From Topomyia yanbarensis (Eukaryota; Arthropoda; Insecta; Diptera; Culicidae): 64,000 bases of DNA. The notes under the pieces were generated by a model. The model saw only the letters and a program-made list of their open reading frames with translations, searched no databases and had not been told where the DNA came from. This document shows, piece after piece, positions 22,817 through 34,413 of this stretch (positions are counted from its first letter, which is position 1; the number at the start of each line of letters is the position of its first letter). The stretch spans positions 188,845,844 through 188,909,843 of the forward strand of contig NC_080672.1 in NCBI RefSeq assembly GCF_030247195.1. The letters run 5' to 3'. Both the position numbers and the translations under genes were made by a program.

Positions 22817-24469
22817 TCTGCCATAGAGAAGAGGTACAACGCCAAATTACGAAAATGCTTGACCAAGGCATCATTCGGCATTCGAATAGTCCATGGACAT
22901 CACCAGTCTGGATCGTCGAAAAAAAATTAGACGCTTCTGGAAAGAAAAAGTGGCGACTTGTAATAGACTACAGAAAACTTAATGAAAAAACGGTCGACGA
23001 CCTTTACCCCATACCCAATATTACAGACATCCTCGACAAATTAGGTCGTTGTATGTATTTTACAACCTTAGACCTCGCCTCTGGTTTCCACCGAGTCGAA
23101 GTCGAAAAAATAGACATTCCAAAAACTGCAACTGTAGAAAATGGGTTGAAAAATGCACCTTCAACGTTCCAGCGCGTGATGGGCAACGTGCTGAGGGAAC
23201 ACATCGGAGTCATATGTTTAGTGTACATGGATGACATCATTGTCGTTTCTACTAGTCTAACTGAGCATCTCGACAATTTTCGCGACATTGAAGAAACACA
23301 ATCTGAAGGTACAATTGGACAAGAGCGAATTCCTACAAAATGAGGTTGCCTTCCTGGGCCATATTGTGACTTCGGAAGGTGTCAAACCCAATCCCGAAAA
23401 AAATAAAATTATAAAAGAATGGCCATTGCCATCAAATGAAAAAGAACTGCGTGGTTTCTTAGGTATTTTAGGATACTACCGCAAATTCATTAAAGATTTC
23501 GCTAAAATAGCCAAGCCACTGACTAATGCCCTTAGAAAAGGTGAAGGCATTTCTCACTCGAGAGACTTCGTTGAAGCATTCGAAAAATGTAAAAATATTC
23601 TATCAGGGAGCAATATTCTGCAATATCCTGACTTTTCCAAACAATTCATACTTACCACAGATGCCTCCAACTTCGCAATCGGCGCTGTGTTATCTCAAGG
23701 AATTATAGGAAGTGATAAGCCGATAGCCTTCGCTTCCAGAACTTTGAATAAGTCAGAGGAAAAATATTCAGCTATGGAGAAAGAACTATTAGCTGTTGTA
23801 TGGGCTTGCAAATATTTTCGCCCTTACTTACATGGCCGGAAGTTTATTCTTTATACTGATCATAAACCTCTCACATATGGGCTTAATCTGAAAGACTCTA
23901 ATAATAGGCTTGTCCATTGGCGTCTTTCACTTAGCGAATTTGATTACGAAATACGTTACCGTTCAGGTAAACAAAACATAGTCGCAGACAGTTTATCAAG
24001 GATTCGGAACGAAATTAATATAAATGAGGAGGAAATCTCATCCGATAATGCCACGGTGCATTCTGCGGATACAGACGACTCCGAATTTATCCCGTGTACT
24101 GAGCTCCCGGTGAACACCTTTAGTAATCAAATAATTTTGAGAGTCGGGCCTGACGAGCCAGACAATTACGAACAAATATTCCCCAGAGTATATCGAAGAA
24201 CGATAACAAAATCTGTCTTCGGCGTACCAGTTATGATCCGTATATTCAAAAATTACATGGACCTTAGACGGACTAATTGTATCTACTTCCCGGAAAGTAT
24301 TATGAACATCATCCAGATTACTTATAAAAACTACTTTAGCAGGGCTAAACCGTTTAAACTTCTGATAGATTTACAAACACCCGAAGAACAGAACCTCGTG
24401 ATAGAACAAACGCACGAATGTGCACACAGAGGAATCTGGGAAAATAATCAGCAAATAATAAAGAGGTAA
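22817..24469 (+). pseudogene. Errantivirus pol, reverse transcriptase and RNase H
   Basis: Pol resumes at the codon where it was cut at about 8355. RT motifs are clear: [38 protein letters not shown] and the catalytic YMDDIIV near 23226-23246. A frameshift near 23290-23340 separates this from the second open piece (23288-24469) with the connection domain, then RNase H (LTTDASNFAIGAVLSQ, EKELLAVVWACKYFRPYL, YTDHKPLTY). The H-H part of the integrase zinc finger starts near 24410 and the frame stops at 24467-24469. Confidence 0.88.
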
Positions 24470-25339
24470 TATTTTCCGAAGATGAAAATAAAAATCAGAG
24501 AGTTCATCAAACTTTGCGACATATGTAACAAAAATAAATACGACCGGCATCCCTACAAAATTATATTAGGATCAACATAAAATCCGAACAGACCGCTTGA
24601 CATAGTTCACGTTGACATCTTTGTAGCAGAAAAGGAACACTTTCTGTCATTCTTATACAAATTTTCCAGATACGGTACTTTAGTACACATCAAATCCCGA
24701 AACATTTTAGATATAAGAAAAGGGTTAACTAAATTTTTCAAAATCTACGGGACACCACGCTTAATCGTATGCGACAACGAGCCAGCCCTTAAGTCTATAG
24801 AAGTTCGTGGCCTCTTGCATGACTTAAATATAGAAATATTCTTCACACCACCTAACCACAGTGAAAGCAACGGTACGGTTGAACGATTTCATTCTACCAT
24901 AGCAGAAATATTTCGCTGTAACAATCCAAATTACGAAGATCTAAATATTAAAGAAATATTTAACATTGCGTGTACACTGTATAACAACACAATTCACTCT
25001 GCAATAAAACTCAAACCTAGGGAAGTTTTCTACGGGTTGAAAGATCAACAAGAAAGACCTCTCAATATAGAATTAATAGTAAAGGCCCGCAACGAATTCT
25101 ATGACGAGGTTATGCTCGCACACAATAGATCAAAACTAAGAAATTCGGAATATCATAATAAACACAGAGAACCAGAACCGGAAATAGAACCAAATGCCAT
25201 AGCTTACAAAAAAATTCAAGGCATCAAAAAGAAAACAAAGCCAAAGTATTTACCAGTCCGAGCATCAGAAAACAAGGGTAGAATACTTGTAGCTGACTCT
25301 GGCCGGGAAATACATAAAGATAATGTCAAAAAAATTTAA
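24470..25339 (+). pseudogene. Errantivirus pol, integrase
   Basis: The frame continues after the stop with the C-C half of the HHCC zinc finger (CDICNKNKYDRH near 24518), another stop at 24578-24580, then the D,D-35-E core: D in DIVHVDIF near 24600, D in CDNEPAL near 24775 and E in GTVERFHS near 24875. The C-terminal region to 25339 is basic. Integrases of this group insert into TATA-like sites, in agreement with the (TA)n at both ends of the element. Confidence 0.87.
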
Positions 25340-25365
25340 CAGATTTTGTACTTTTAGAATACGAG

Positions 25366-27098
25366 ATGATCGACGCCTGCAGAATCCTCCTGATTTGCCT
25401 CCTACTCACTTTTCCCATCACACCCTATTCGCAGTCCATCCAGATACATGACATAACAAACAACGCAGGTGCGTTGCTTCTTCAACGAGGGGAGGGAAGA
25501 ATAATAGCGGGGTATGATAGACTTTTACACGTAATCGATTTTACAAAATTTGACGTGTCTGTCGCAATCATTGAGAACGTAATAAGTCAGATAAAAAATT
25601 CTACAGATTTTTCAGAAATAATTCTAACTAAATTAACTGATATAAAGATCATCCTTAGTACCTTGCACGACAGACCAAGAAATAAACGTTCAATTAACAT
25701 ATTAGGAAGCATAATAAAAACGGTGACAGGGAATCTAGATGCTGAAGATATGAACATAATTAATTCTAATTTAGATAACCTCAGGAGAACAGAAAATGTA
25801 TTAATCCATCAGAACAATAGACAGATAAAAATAAATTCTAAATTCGAAAATAGACTCAATATGATTACCGATGGTTTCAGAAACCAACAAAATGTACTTA
25901 ATAAAATCATTGACAACGAAGATTATGTTATAACAGAAAATCATAAAATTTCAATAATTTTTAACTAGACTCCCTTTTGAACACACTAAAATCAATTGAA
26001 TATTGTATAATGTTAGCAAAACTAAATATTGTCAGTAAAACCATTTTCACACCAAAAGAAATAGAAATAATAGCGCAGGAAATTAAAAACCAAGGCCTAG
26101 AAATTCACGATGCAGACGAAGCATTCAACTATCTGACAACAACCATCTTCTACAAGGGACCAACACTCATCATCAGCATCAACGCTCCACGCCTACTTTC
26201 TGAAAGATATAGAAAAGTCATCATCGAACCCCTACCACTCCTGAACCAAACCGTTAAACTAACGCACAACACAGTTTTCATTAACCCGACACAAATACTT
26301 GCAGTAATTTCCAAATGCCAAGAATACAACAGAGTGACAATCTGCGAGAGGAAACAATTGATTGAAATCAGCGATGATCCTTGTGAAGCTCCACTTCTAA
26401 GAGGCCAACACGGGAAGTGCCATTTATCAGAAAAACCTCCGTCATCAGAAACAAGACCACTAACCCCAGGAACACTGTTGGTGATATCCGTTCACCAAGA
26501 CGTACGCATCAACAGCACCTGCGGCATCAGCAATAGGACGTTAACCGGAATCCACTTGGTAACGTTTCATAATTGCTCACTCCACATTAGGAACGAGCTG
26601 TTCGAAAATTTTGAACTACGGTTCTATCAACCAACAATTTTGCCACTGCAATCAGGCAAAATACAAACTATGCAAATAGAGCGGCACGTAAACATATCAG
26701 AGCTACACCAACTCAACATAGCAAACAGAAACCGGCTCGAAATAGTTAACGTGGAACATCGACTTGGATTTTTATCGCTTAGCACAGCAGTTGTCCTCAT
26801 TTTCGCATTGTTGATTTTTATACTTGTTAAATATTACCAGTTTACAAAAATAGAAAATTGCTCGGGACGAGCAATACTTGAAAAGGAAGCAGTTAAGCGC
26901 GAATCCACCCTAACGACCATAAATGACAACTCGGCCAAAAGCATCGTAGCAACACCCGAAATAGCTGAGCCAGCGTCGCGTACGTGGAACACGCGTGAAC
27001 GACCAAACATCGGACCATCATGGGAGCCACCGTTACCAGGTGCAAGATCAGCAGTTTTAGGAATCAAGCTAGGGACTCAAGTGTTCGATAAACATTGA
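25366..27098 (+). pseudogene. Errantivirus env (baculovirus F-like fusion protein)
   Basis: The first piece (25366-25968) starts with a hydrophobic signal peptide, then a furin-like RNKR site near residue 104 followed by a glycine-containing hydrophobic segment as in F-type fusion proteins. A stop at 25966-25968 and a frame change lead to the second piece (25977-27098), with a cysteine-containing ectodomain, a membrane segment of about 22 residues near residues 263-285 and a cytoplasmic tail. The last 69 residues (from 26891) are encoded inside the 3' LTR. It would be a membrane glycoprotein for cell fusion. As it stands it is broken and non-functional. Confidence 0.82.
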
Positions 27099-27183
27099 AT
27101 AAATCAGTCTTTAGTGTGCTGTCGAGTAGGTTAGTTCAGTTTTACTTTTTAAAAAGAAATTTTCCATAGCAGAGGCTTTTACT
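26891..27183 (+). repeat. 3' LTR
   Basis: AGTTAAGCGCGAATCC starts an LTR of 293 bp that overlaps the end of env and ends in TTTTACT before (TA)n. Compared with the 5' copies it has about 66 extra bases after GGGACTCAAG (27081), including GAATAAATCAGTCTTTAGTG, a plausible poly(A)/initiator region. Two to five base changes separate it from the 5' LTRs in the shared part. Confidence 0.8.
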
Positions 27184-28042
<859 letters not shown>

Positions 28043-28270
28043 AATAATACTAGTGAAATTTTCCACTGAAATACCAATAAAAGTTTGTACGATGTCCAGT
28101 GATATCAAACAATTCGAGTGATCATGTGTCTATGTGACTTGTTTGTGTTGGTTTTAATAATACTAGTGAAATTTCCGAATAAAAAATGGAGGGAATAAAA
28201 GTTTGTACGATGTCCAGTGATACCAAACAGTTCGAGTGATCATGTGTCCATGTGACTTTTCTTTGTGTTG
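28043..28270 (+). repeat. Two-copy tandem repeat, period 113 bp
   Basis: AATAATACTAGTGAAAT starts at 28043 and 28156, and both copies run through GTTTGTACGATGTCCAGTGA and TCGAGTGATCATGTGTC. It lies upstream of the Helentron Rep frame. Function unknown. Confidence 0.8.
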
Positions 28271-29603
28271 TTTTTCTTCTTGCAGTTATTCGATCGTAGA
28301 ATTATCGTGGATCCGAGTTTGCATTGCACGATAAAGTTCAGGAAGATTTTGATTGTGCATATATCATTATTTCGCAATGTTTTTCCACGTTTTTCAATTT
28401 GGTAATCAATGATCTACGACTTATTATGGTGAGGACTTTCGGAATGGGCTTCCGAGCTAATCCAGAACGACAAGGAGAAGAAAATGCATCAATCAAAAGA
28501 GATGAAAGAGAGGGACAGAGTTGGACAATGTCAGTTAAGTTGTATCAAAACACGTGAAATCCCAGTCCCACATTGGTGCGACATTGGTTCGATGTTGATT
28601 TAACATTGTCCCAATGTTGGTTCGATATTAGTCCAGCATAGGTCCTATTTTTGTCCGACATTAGTCTGATGTTGGTCTAACATTGCCCGATATTGGTTCA
28701 ACGTTGGTCTAGCTTTGATCTGAGATTCCATCTTATATTACCTTTAAATTTTCTTTCTTGATCAGTTCGGTTCACTATCATTCAGTCAGTGAAATGATTG
28801 CAGACTAGTACATGTTAGTGGTGAATTGATATTCGTCCGAAAATGTGATAGCTCAAAACGGAAAGATATCAGCTATCAACTGACACCACTGAAATTGTTT
28901 AGCTCTTGTAAAGTATACTGCACCGGTACACAGTTGCACGACCCCAACAATCAATGTCTTTTAATACTTTCGCAAATATTTATTTAATTTTTCCCTCAGT
29001 TTGAATAGAAGTATCTCAAAATTTTACGATAATCGGATGAAAAAATGAATTTTTAACACGTTGAAGCAAGTGATGTCGAGGATTTCTGTTCAATTCAATT
29101 CATTAGAAATCTTCATATCTTCGAACTTCAAATGGCGATATCTCAAGAACTACGAGACGGATTTGTATGGTTGTAAGTTCTTTGGAAAGAAGAATGAATA
29201 TGATTAACTATAGATGTGAGCGTTTTGCGCAGAAATGATTTACTTCTGTTCTGCGTCAAGAAAAAGCAATTGAGAAATTCGATGTCATATCAGTAATTTA
29301 TCTTTATATGTCTTTCAATTTTTGAGATGGTCTCCATAGATTACTTATTATGAATCTAACTCAAATACAAATGAAAATACCCGTATAGAGACGCCCTTTA
29401 GCTCATAAATCTTACAAATATTATATTACTTCATAATTAGTGATTTTTACTACCGCGATATAGTTCGTAAGCACTTCCGATAATTTGTGTGCGTTTATAT
29501 TATGCTATCAAATCTACATGGGAATTGATTTTCAAATAGACTGTGTTATTTCAATTAAACCATATGTAACTATTTGTTTTTGTTTTACTATTTCATTATA
29601 GAT
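28271..29603 (+). other. Helentron 5' region or flank, no gene supported
   Basis: It contains a degenerate short-period repeat at 28575-28730 built from ACATTGGTC and GATGTTGGT words, then AT-rich DNA. The ATG frame at 28324-28557 (77 residues) has no recognisable domain and is probably chance. Confidence 0.45.
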
Positions 29604-31466
29604 ATGACGTATATCTATGAAAGCGCTGATCAAGAGTTCAAAAAGCGATTTACTAACAATGTTTTTGGTGTAGCATGTAGCGTTTGCGATCATTTGTGGT
29701 TTCGAAAAGATTTGAAAAATATTAGCAGAGCCGAGGAAAATGTTCTTTTGACATTAGGATCATTTGAATCTGTAGAAGATTTTAGTGTTTGTCAGACCTG
29801 CCGTGGAAGTTTGAAACGAGGTGTAGGGGAGACTGAGGAGACGATCCCCTTTTTTATTTTTCAGTCCAACTCCGTGGAATGATGAAAAACTATATATTTT
29901 TTTGTAGTTTTATATTGTTTCTAGGGATGACTAATAATCATAAAAAAATTACATGGAAATATTATGAGCTATGAGCATTTCTGGAAAACAACACAAAATG
30001 GAAAATTCTTAGATTAGTAGAGACTCGAGCCCTAATTTGGGGACACTTGATTCCTTTATGAAAACGTGTTTAAAAGAGCATGTAGGGTAATAAGCCTATT
30101 TTTCCCCTGTTTCTACTACCATCCTACCCATCTGAAGCCTTTGGTTAGAGCAGCGTCTGCCATCTTTGCTCAACGCATTGACTCAAATGGTATTGCGATA
30201 ATGGGGGTACTCGATTAGAGATTTTGCTGCGCTCAAACAGAAGATTTTCACCATTCTCAAAACAATTTTGTTATTATATTGGCTCTTAATAAGAGGCGAA
30301 TGACCTTAACGTTAAAACCTCTATAATCGAAATAAAAAAATAGACCTTAATAACAAATCAAAGAAGATGAAATAATAAAATTATTGTAGTAATAATGTGG
30401 TACCCTTCTTAATAGGGCAAAAACGGGTACATTAACCCACTCAATTTTATAAATGGATTGTAGTATTGATTAAATTGTTATGATTAGATATTGTTATTTT
30501 TGTTACTACATATTACGTATCTCTCACCTGATTTTTTCACGAATTCTCCAAATCTCCGTGCAATTATTTGAAAGTTGTCTTTATTATGGTTGAGGAACGT
30601 CAAATGTGGGATGAATGGTTGCTACGTATACTGTAGTAAACAATTACAGTTATGTTTCTTTACGATGAAGCGTTCATTTTTGACATTTTTTTATGACAAC
30701 AATGACTTCAATTGTTCTGGTGTGAATTTGGTTATTTTCAGTGGTGTGTATGAAGTATGGCGAAGGGAATCAAATCTCCATGAATTTGAAGGGATCAAGT
30801 GAACCCATAGCATCTATTTCAGCAAACTTTAGTAAAAATGTAATTGAACAAAAGAATCAGCTCAATCATAACGTATTCATATAATTGACATTCTCCTGTA
30901 ATTCTGTATGCAAAAGTAGAGTATGTAGTGGGTGATTTTATCAATTTTATAAAAGTTTGAAAATTTGAAAAATAAATCTTCTTCAGTTCTTCTGAGACTT
31001 TTTTTAAATCGGTAAAAATTCGGTTACACAAAAGTCCAATTTCTTTTTTCTGTGTTAATGAAATTTATGTTTAGATAAAACTACGCAACTTTATAGTATA
31101 TTCGATTAATGTATTCTGATCCGCCTTTGAGTTACAATGATGTGATCAAGTCTCCCCGGGGATCAAGTCTCTTCAGTCTCCCCTAGTACCAAAACTGGCT
31201 ACAATGAATGGATTTATATATCCCAATCGTCCTCCGGGTTTACCTCCACTAGATCCAGTAAGTGAAAGGTTAATTTCTCCAAGATTGCCTTTCATGCAGA
31301 TAAGGCGCTTACGTCATGCTGCAGGAAGTCACACAATAATGGGTCAAATTATTAATGTCCCAGTGGATGTACCTGAGATGATCCGTGTACTACCACGAAA
31401 TATTGATGACGATTATGCATTTAATGTTAGTATCAAGAAGCATTTAATGCACAAATCTTCTTATTT
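29604..31466 (+). pseudogene. Helentron N-terminal region, split by a DNA element
   Basis: Piece one (29604-29825) holds C-x2-CDHLWF and C-x2-C near its end (CSVCDHLWF, CQTC). Piece two (31184-31466) continues with KLATMNGFIYPNRPPGLPP, ERLISPRLPFMQIRRLR, GQIINVPVDVPEM, LPRNIDDDYAFNVSIKKHLM. These are the hallmarks of the N-terminal zinc-containing region of insect Helitron replicases (DUF6570-like). The frame is continuous across the TA element at 29826-31183 if its TA duplication is removed. At 31466 the frame is cut by LINE D and resumes at 37367. Confidence 0.82.
29826..31183. mobile_element. Non-autonomous TA-flanked DNA element with GGGGAGACTG termini
   Basis: Terminal inverted repeats GGGGAGACTGAGGAGAC (left) and GGGGAGACTGAAGAGAC (right, complement), flanked by TA at 29824-29825 and 31184-31185. 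Length 1358 bp, no transposase. Subterminal GATCAAGT words recur (30791, 31143, 31160, complement near 30050). TA target and G-rich ends suggest the Tc1/mariner-pogo group. The short frames inside are chance. Confidence 0.85.
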
Positions 31467-32230
31467 CATATAACAGTTTTAGCCTTCGCCTTGAAAGGAT
31501 GTGTTTGCTGATTGGTTGTAGCAACCAATGCTGTACAAGCCGTGAATAGGCTAGAAGTTTGTGTACCGTGTCAGTATTTGATGCCGTGTTGGTGCGGAGA
31601 CAGGCAGGATTGTTGTGTTGAGAGCGGTCGTTTGGTGGTGGTACCACGCGATAAGCGAGTGTTGGTGCGAAGGTAACGAAGTCTCAGGTAAGCGGCGCCC
31701 CACCTTGGTGGTAGTAGTGGTTGCGCTGCATACAACCGGCGCTTGCGACGGAGTGAGACAGAGCTGCATCTGGTTGGTGAAGCGGCCCGCTTCATCATAA
31801 CTCATTCATCCGTATTAGGGCAGATACGGGATTTTGAGTATTTGTGTACCTAGCCACGCTGCGTAGTAGGGGAATACCTCTGGACCCACATGTAAGCGGC
31901 GGCCCCACCTTGGTGGTGGTAGTGCATACAGTCGGCGCTAATTGAGACAGAGCTGCATCTTGTTGGTGAAGCGTCTCGCTTCATCATCACTTATTCATCT
32001 GTGCTAGTGCAGAAACGGGCTTTTGTGTATTTGTGTACCTAGCCACGCTGCGTAGTAAGGAAATACCCCTGGACCCACAGGTAAACAGCGGCTCCATCTT
32101 GGTAGTGGTGGTTGCGCTGTGTTCAACCCGAGCGTGACAGAGGGAGACAGCGTGAATCTGCAACTCTTCGAATGACAGGTAGATTTTAATATAATTTTGC
32201 TCGTGTTTGTATTTAATTTACTTACTGTGT
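31467..32230 (+). promoter_or_regulatory. LINE D 5' UTR with tandem monomers
   Basis: Units starting GTAAGCGGC at 31688 and 31892 and GTAAACAGCG at 32081 repeat with spacings of 204 and 189 bp. Shared words are CCACCTTGGTGGTGGTAGT, GAGACAGAGCTGCATCT, TGTACCTAGCCACGCTGCGT and TGGACCCACA. Promoter monomers of this sort are known in some mammalian L1 families, so a promoter role here is inference. Confidence 0.75.
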
Positions 32231-33554
32231 ATGGTAGGCGAGATGGAGGATAGTGAGATGGAATCCTCCATTTCACAAGAGCAAAATTCTTCTGATCCCC
32301 CTCCCTCAACTCCCCTTAGAATAAAATTATACCCCCAAGGGTCTTCTGGACCTTGGCAGGTTTTCTTCAGGCGGAAAGGAAAGCCATTAAACCTTGTGCA
32401 AATTGCACGGGATCTGACTTCACGATTTTCTGCTGTAACAGAGATCGTGAAAGTAAATAAAGAAAAACTTCGAGTTAGCATTGATAACATTAGACAAGCT
32501 AACGAGATAGTAGCCTGCGAACTCTTCACGCGTGAATATAAAGTTTATATACTTTCGCGCGATATAGAATGCGATGGAGTCATCTCCGAACCCAGCCTCA
32601 CTGCCGAGGATATACTTAAGCATGGTGTTGGTTGTTTCAACAACGCCCTACTTAGGTAAAAATACTCGATTGTAAGCAATTGTACTCAGTATCACATGAA
32701 GAAGAGAAAAAAGTTTACCGACCATCCTATTCATTTCGTGTAACATTCGCTGGGTCTGCTTTGCCTAACCATGTTCTTATTAATAAAATTCGTCTCCCCG
32801 TTCGCCTTTTCATCCCTCGTGTGATGAATTGCCTCAATTGTAAACAGCTTGGCCACACAGCCACTTACTGTTCCAATAAGGTACGGTGTGGCAAATGTGG
32901 GGGCCTCATCAAGAGGATACATGCAATAAAAACATAGAAAAATGTTTACATTGCGGAGAAACTTCACACGAGCTCCTTGCATGTCCCATATATAAATAGC
33001 GGTAGGAGAAAATTAAACGATCCTTGAAGGAGAGATCTAAGCGCTCTTATGCAGAAATACTGAAAAATGCTACTCCTGAACCCATGGTCCCAGAAAACAG
33101 ATACGCTATTCTATTGCCGAAAGAGTCTGACTCTGACGAAGCGTCCGAAGGTACATCATTTGATTTACCTAGAGGATCCAGGAAAAGAAAACAATCCTCT
33201 TTTCCCAAACTGCCAAGCAAGGGCCTTAAAATTTCTCCTCCAACAAATAAATTGCGGCCAAAGCTAAAGAATTCCGATGCAATACCGAAGCCAGTCCCTC
33301 CCGGTTTTGGTAATGTACAATCCAAACAGAACACCATTACTGGAAATAATAAAACTTCAACTTCCTCCGAGCCTCAACCGGGGATAGGGTTATTGAAATT
33401 TTCTGAAATTGTTGATTGGATTTTCAAAGCATTCAATATTTCTGAACCACTAAAAAATATACTTTCAGCGTTCCTCCCAACAATTAGAACATTTTTAGAG
33501 CAGCTGATTGCTCAATGGCCCATCCTTGCAGCGATTGTATCTTTCAATGGGTAA
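32231..33554 (+). pseudogene. LINE D ORF1 (Gag-like, CCHC knuckles)
   Basis: Piece one (to 32658) holds a conserved WQVFFRRKGKPLNL segment and RRM-like region. After a stop and frame change near 32658-32690, piece two (32680-32937) has VMNCLNCKQLGHTATYCSNK, a zinc knuckle. A second shift near 32910 and two stops near 32998-33003 precede the basic C-terminal part (33024-33554), ending in an amphipathic WPILAAIVSFNG tail. It would coat element RNA. The stop codon overlaps the ORF2 start. Confidence 0.8.
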
Positions 33555-34413
33555 TTCACCTCCTCCAATGAAAGATTCCATCACTGTTTTACAGTGGAAT
33601 TGCAGAAGTATCATACCTAAAATTGACTCCTTAAAAATTTTGCTGCATAATTTGAAATGCGATGCTTTTGCTTTATGTGAAACATGGCTTACCTCAAACA
33701 TTAATTTCAACTTGAATGATTTCAACATTATTCGCCTAGACCGAGACACCCCGTATGGAGGAGTGCTTCTAGGAATTAAAAAGTGCTATTCTTTCTATAG
33801 AATTAACATCCCCTTGTTTGCGGGCATTGAGGCTGTAGCTGTCCAAACGAATATTAAAGGCAAAGACATGTCTATCGCTTCTATACGTCAGATTTTTGAG
33901 GTAGTGGAATCCATGGCTGCTCCGCGGCTGATACTGGGAGACTTCAACTCGCACGGAGTATTGTGGGGTTCCCTCTTCAATGATAATCGATCCTCTTTGA
34001 TATACAATGTTTGTGACGAGCTCAATATGACAGTTTTAAATACAGGCGAAGCAACACGCATTCCCAGACCACCCGCACGACCAAGTGCATTAGATCTATC
34101 TCTATGCTCGACATCACTTCGGTTAGATTGCATGTGGAAGGTTGTACCTGATCCTCACGGTAGCGATCATTTGCCAGTCGTTATTTCAATTAACAGTGAA
34201 TTAGGCCTCACGAATTCAATCAATGTCCCTTATGACTTGACACGAAATATTGATTGGAAAAAATACCAATCTTTAATTTCCACTTCTCTTGTTTCGACGG
34301 AAGAGCTACCACCTACCGAAGAATATGAATTTCTAGTGGGTTTGATTATTGAAGCAGCAGAACAAACCCAAACGAAAATTTCGTTGATGGCTTGTCAAGA
34401 GAAACATCAATGA
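33547..34413 (+). pseudogene. LINE D ORF2, endonuclease domain
   Basis: ATG at 33547 overlaps the ORF1 stop (33552-33554). APE-like motifs: ITVLQWNCRS, ALCETWLTS, GGVLLGIKK, LILGDFNSHG near 33935 and HGSDHLPVVIS near 34160. An internal deletion removes part of the region near 33880, and another near 34380 removes about 130 bp of the linker relative to LINE B2, which ends this frame. Confidence 0.83.

Noticed and set aside
28324..28557. 77-codon frame upstream of the Helentron
   Set aside because: No domain and no support from context; it lies between two short-period repeats.
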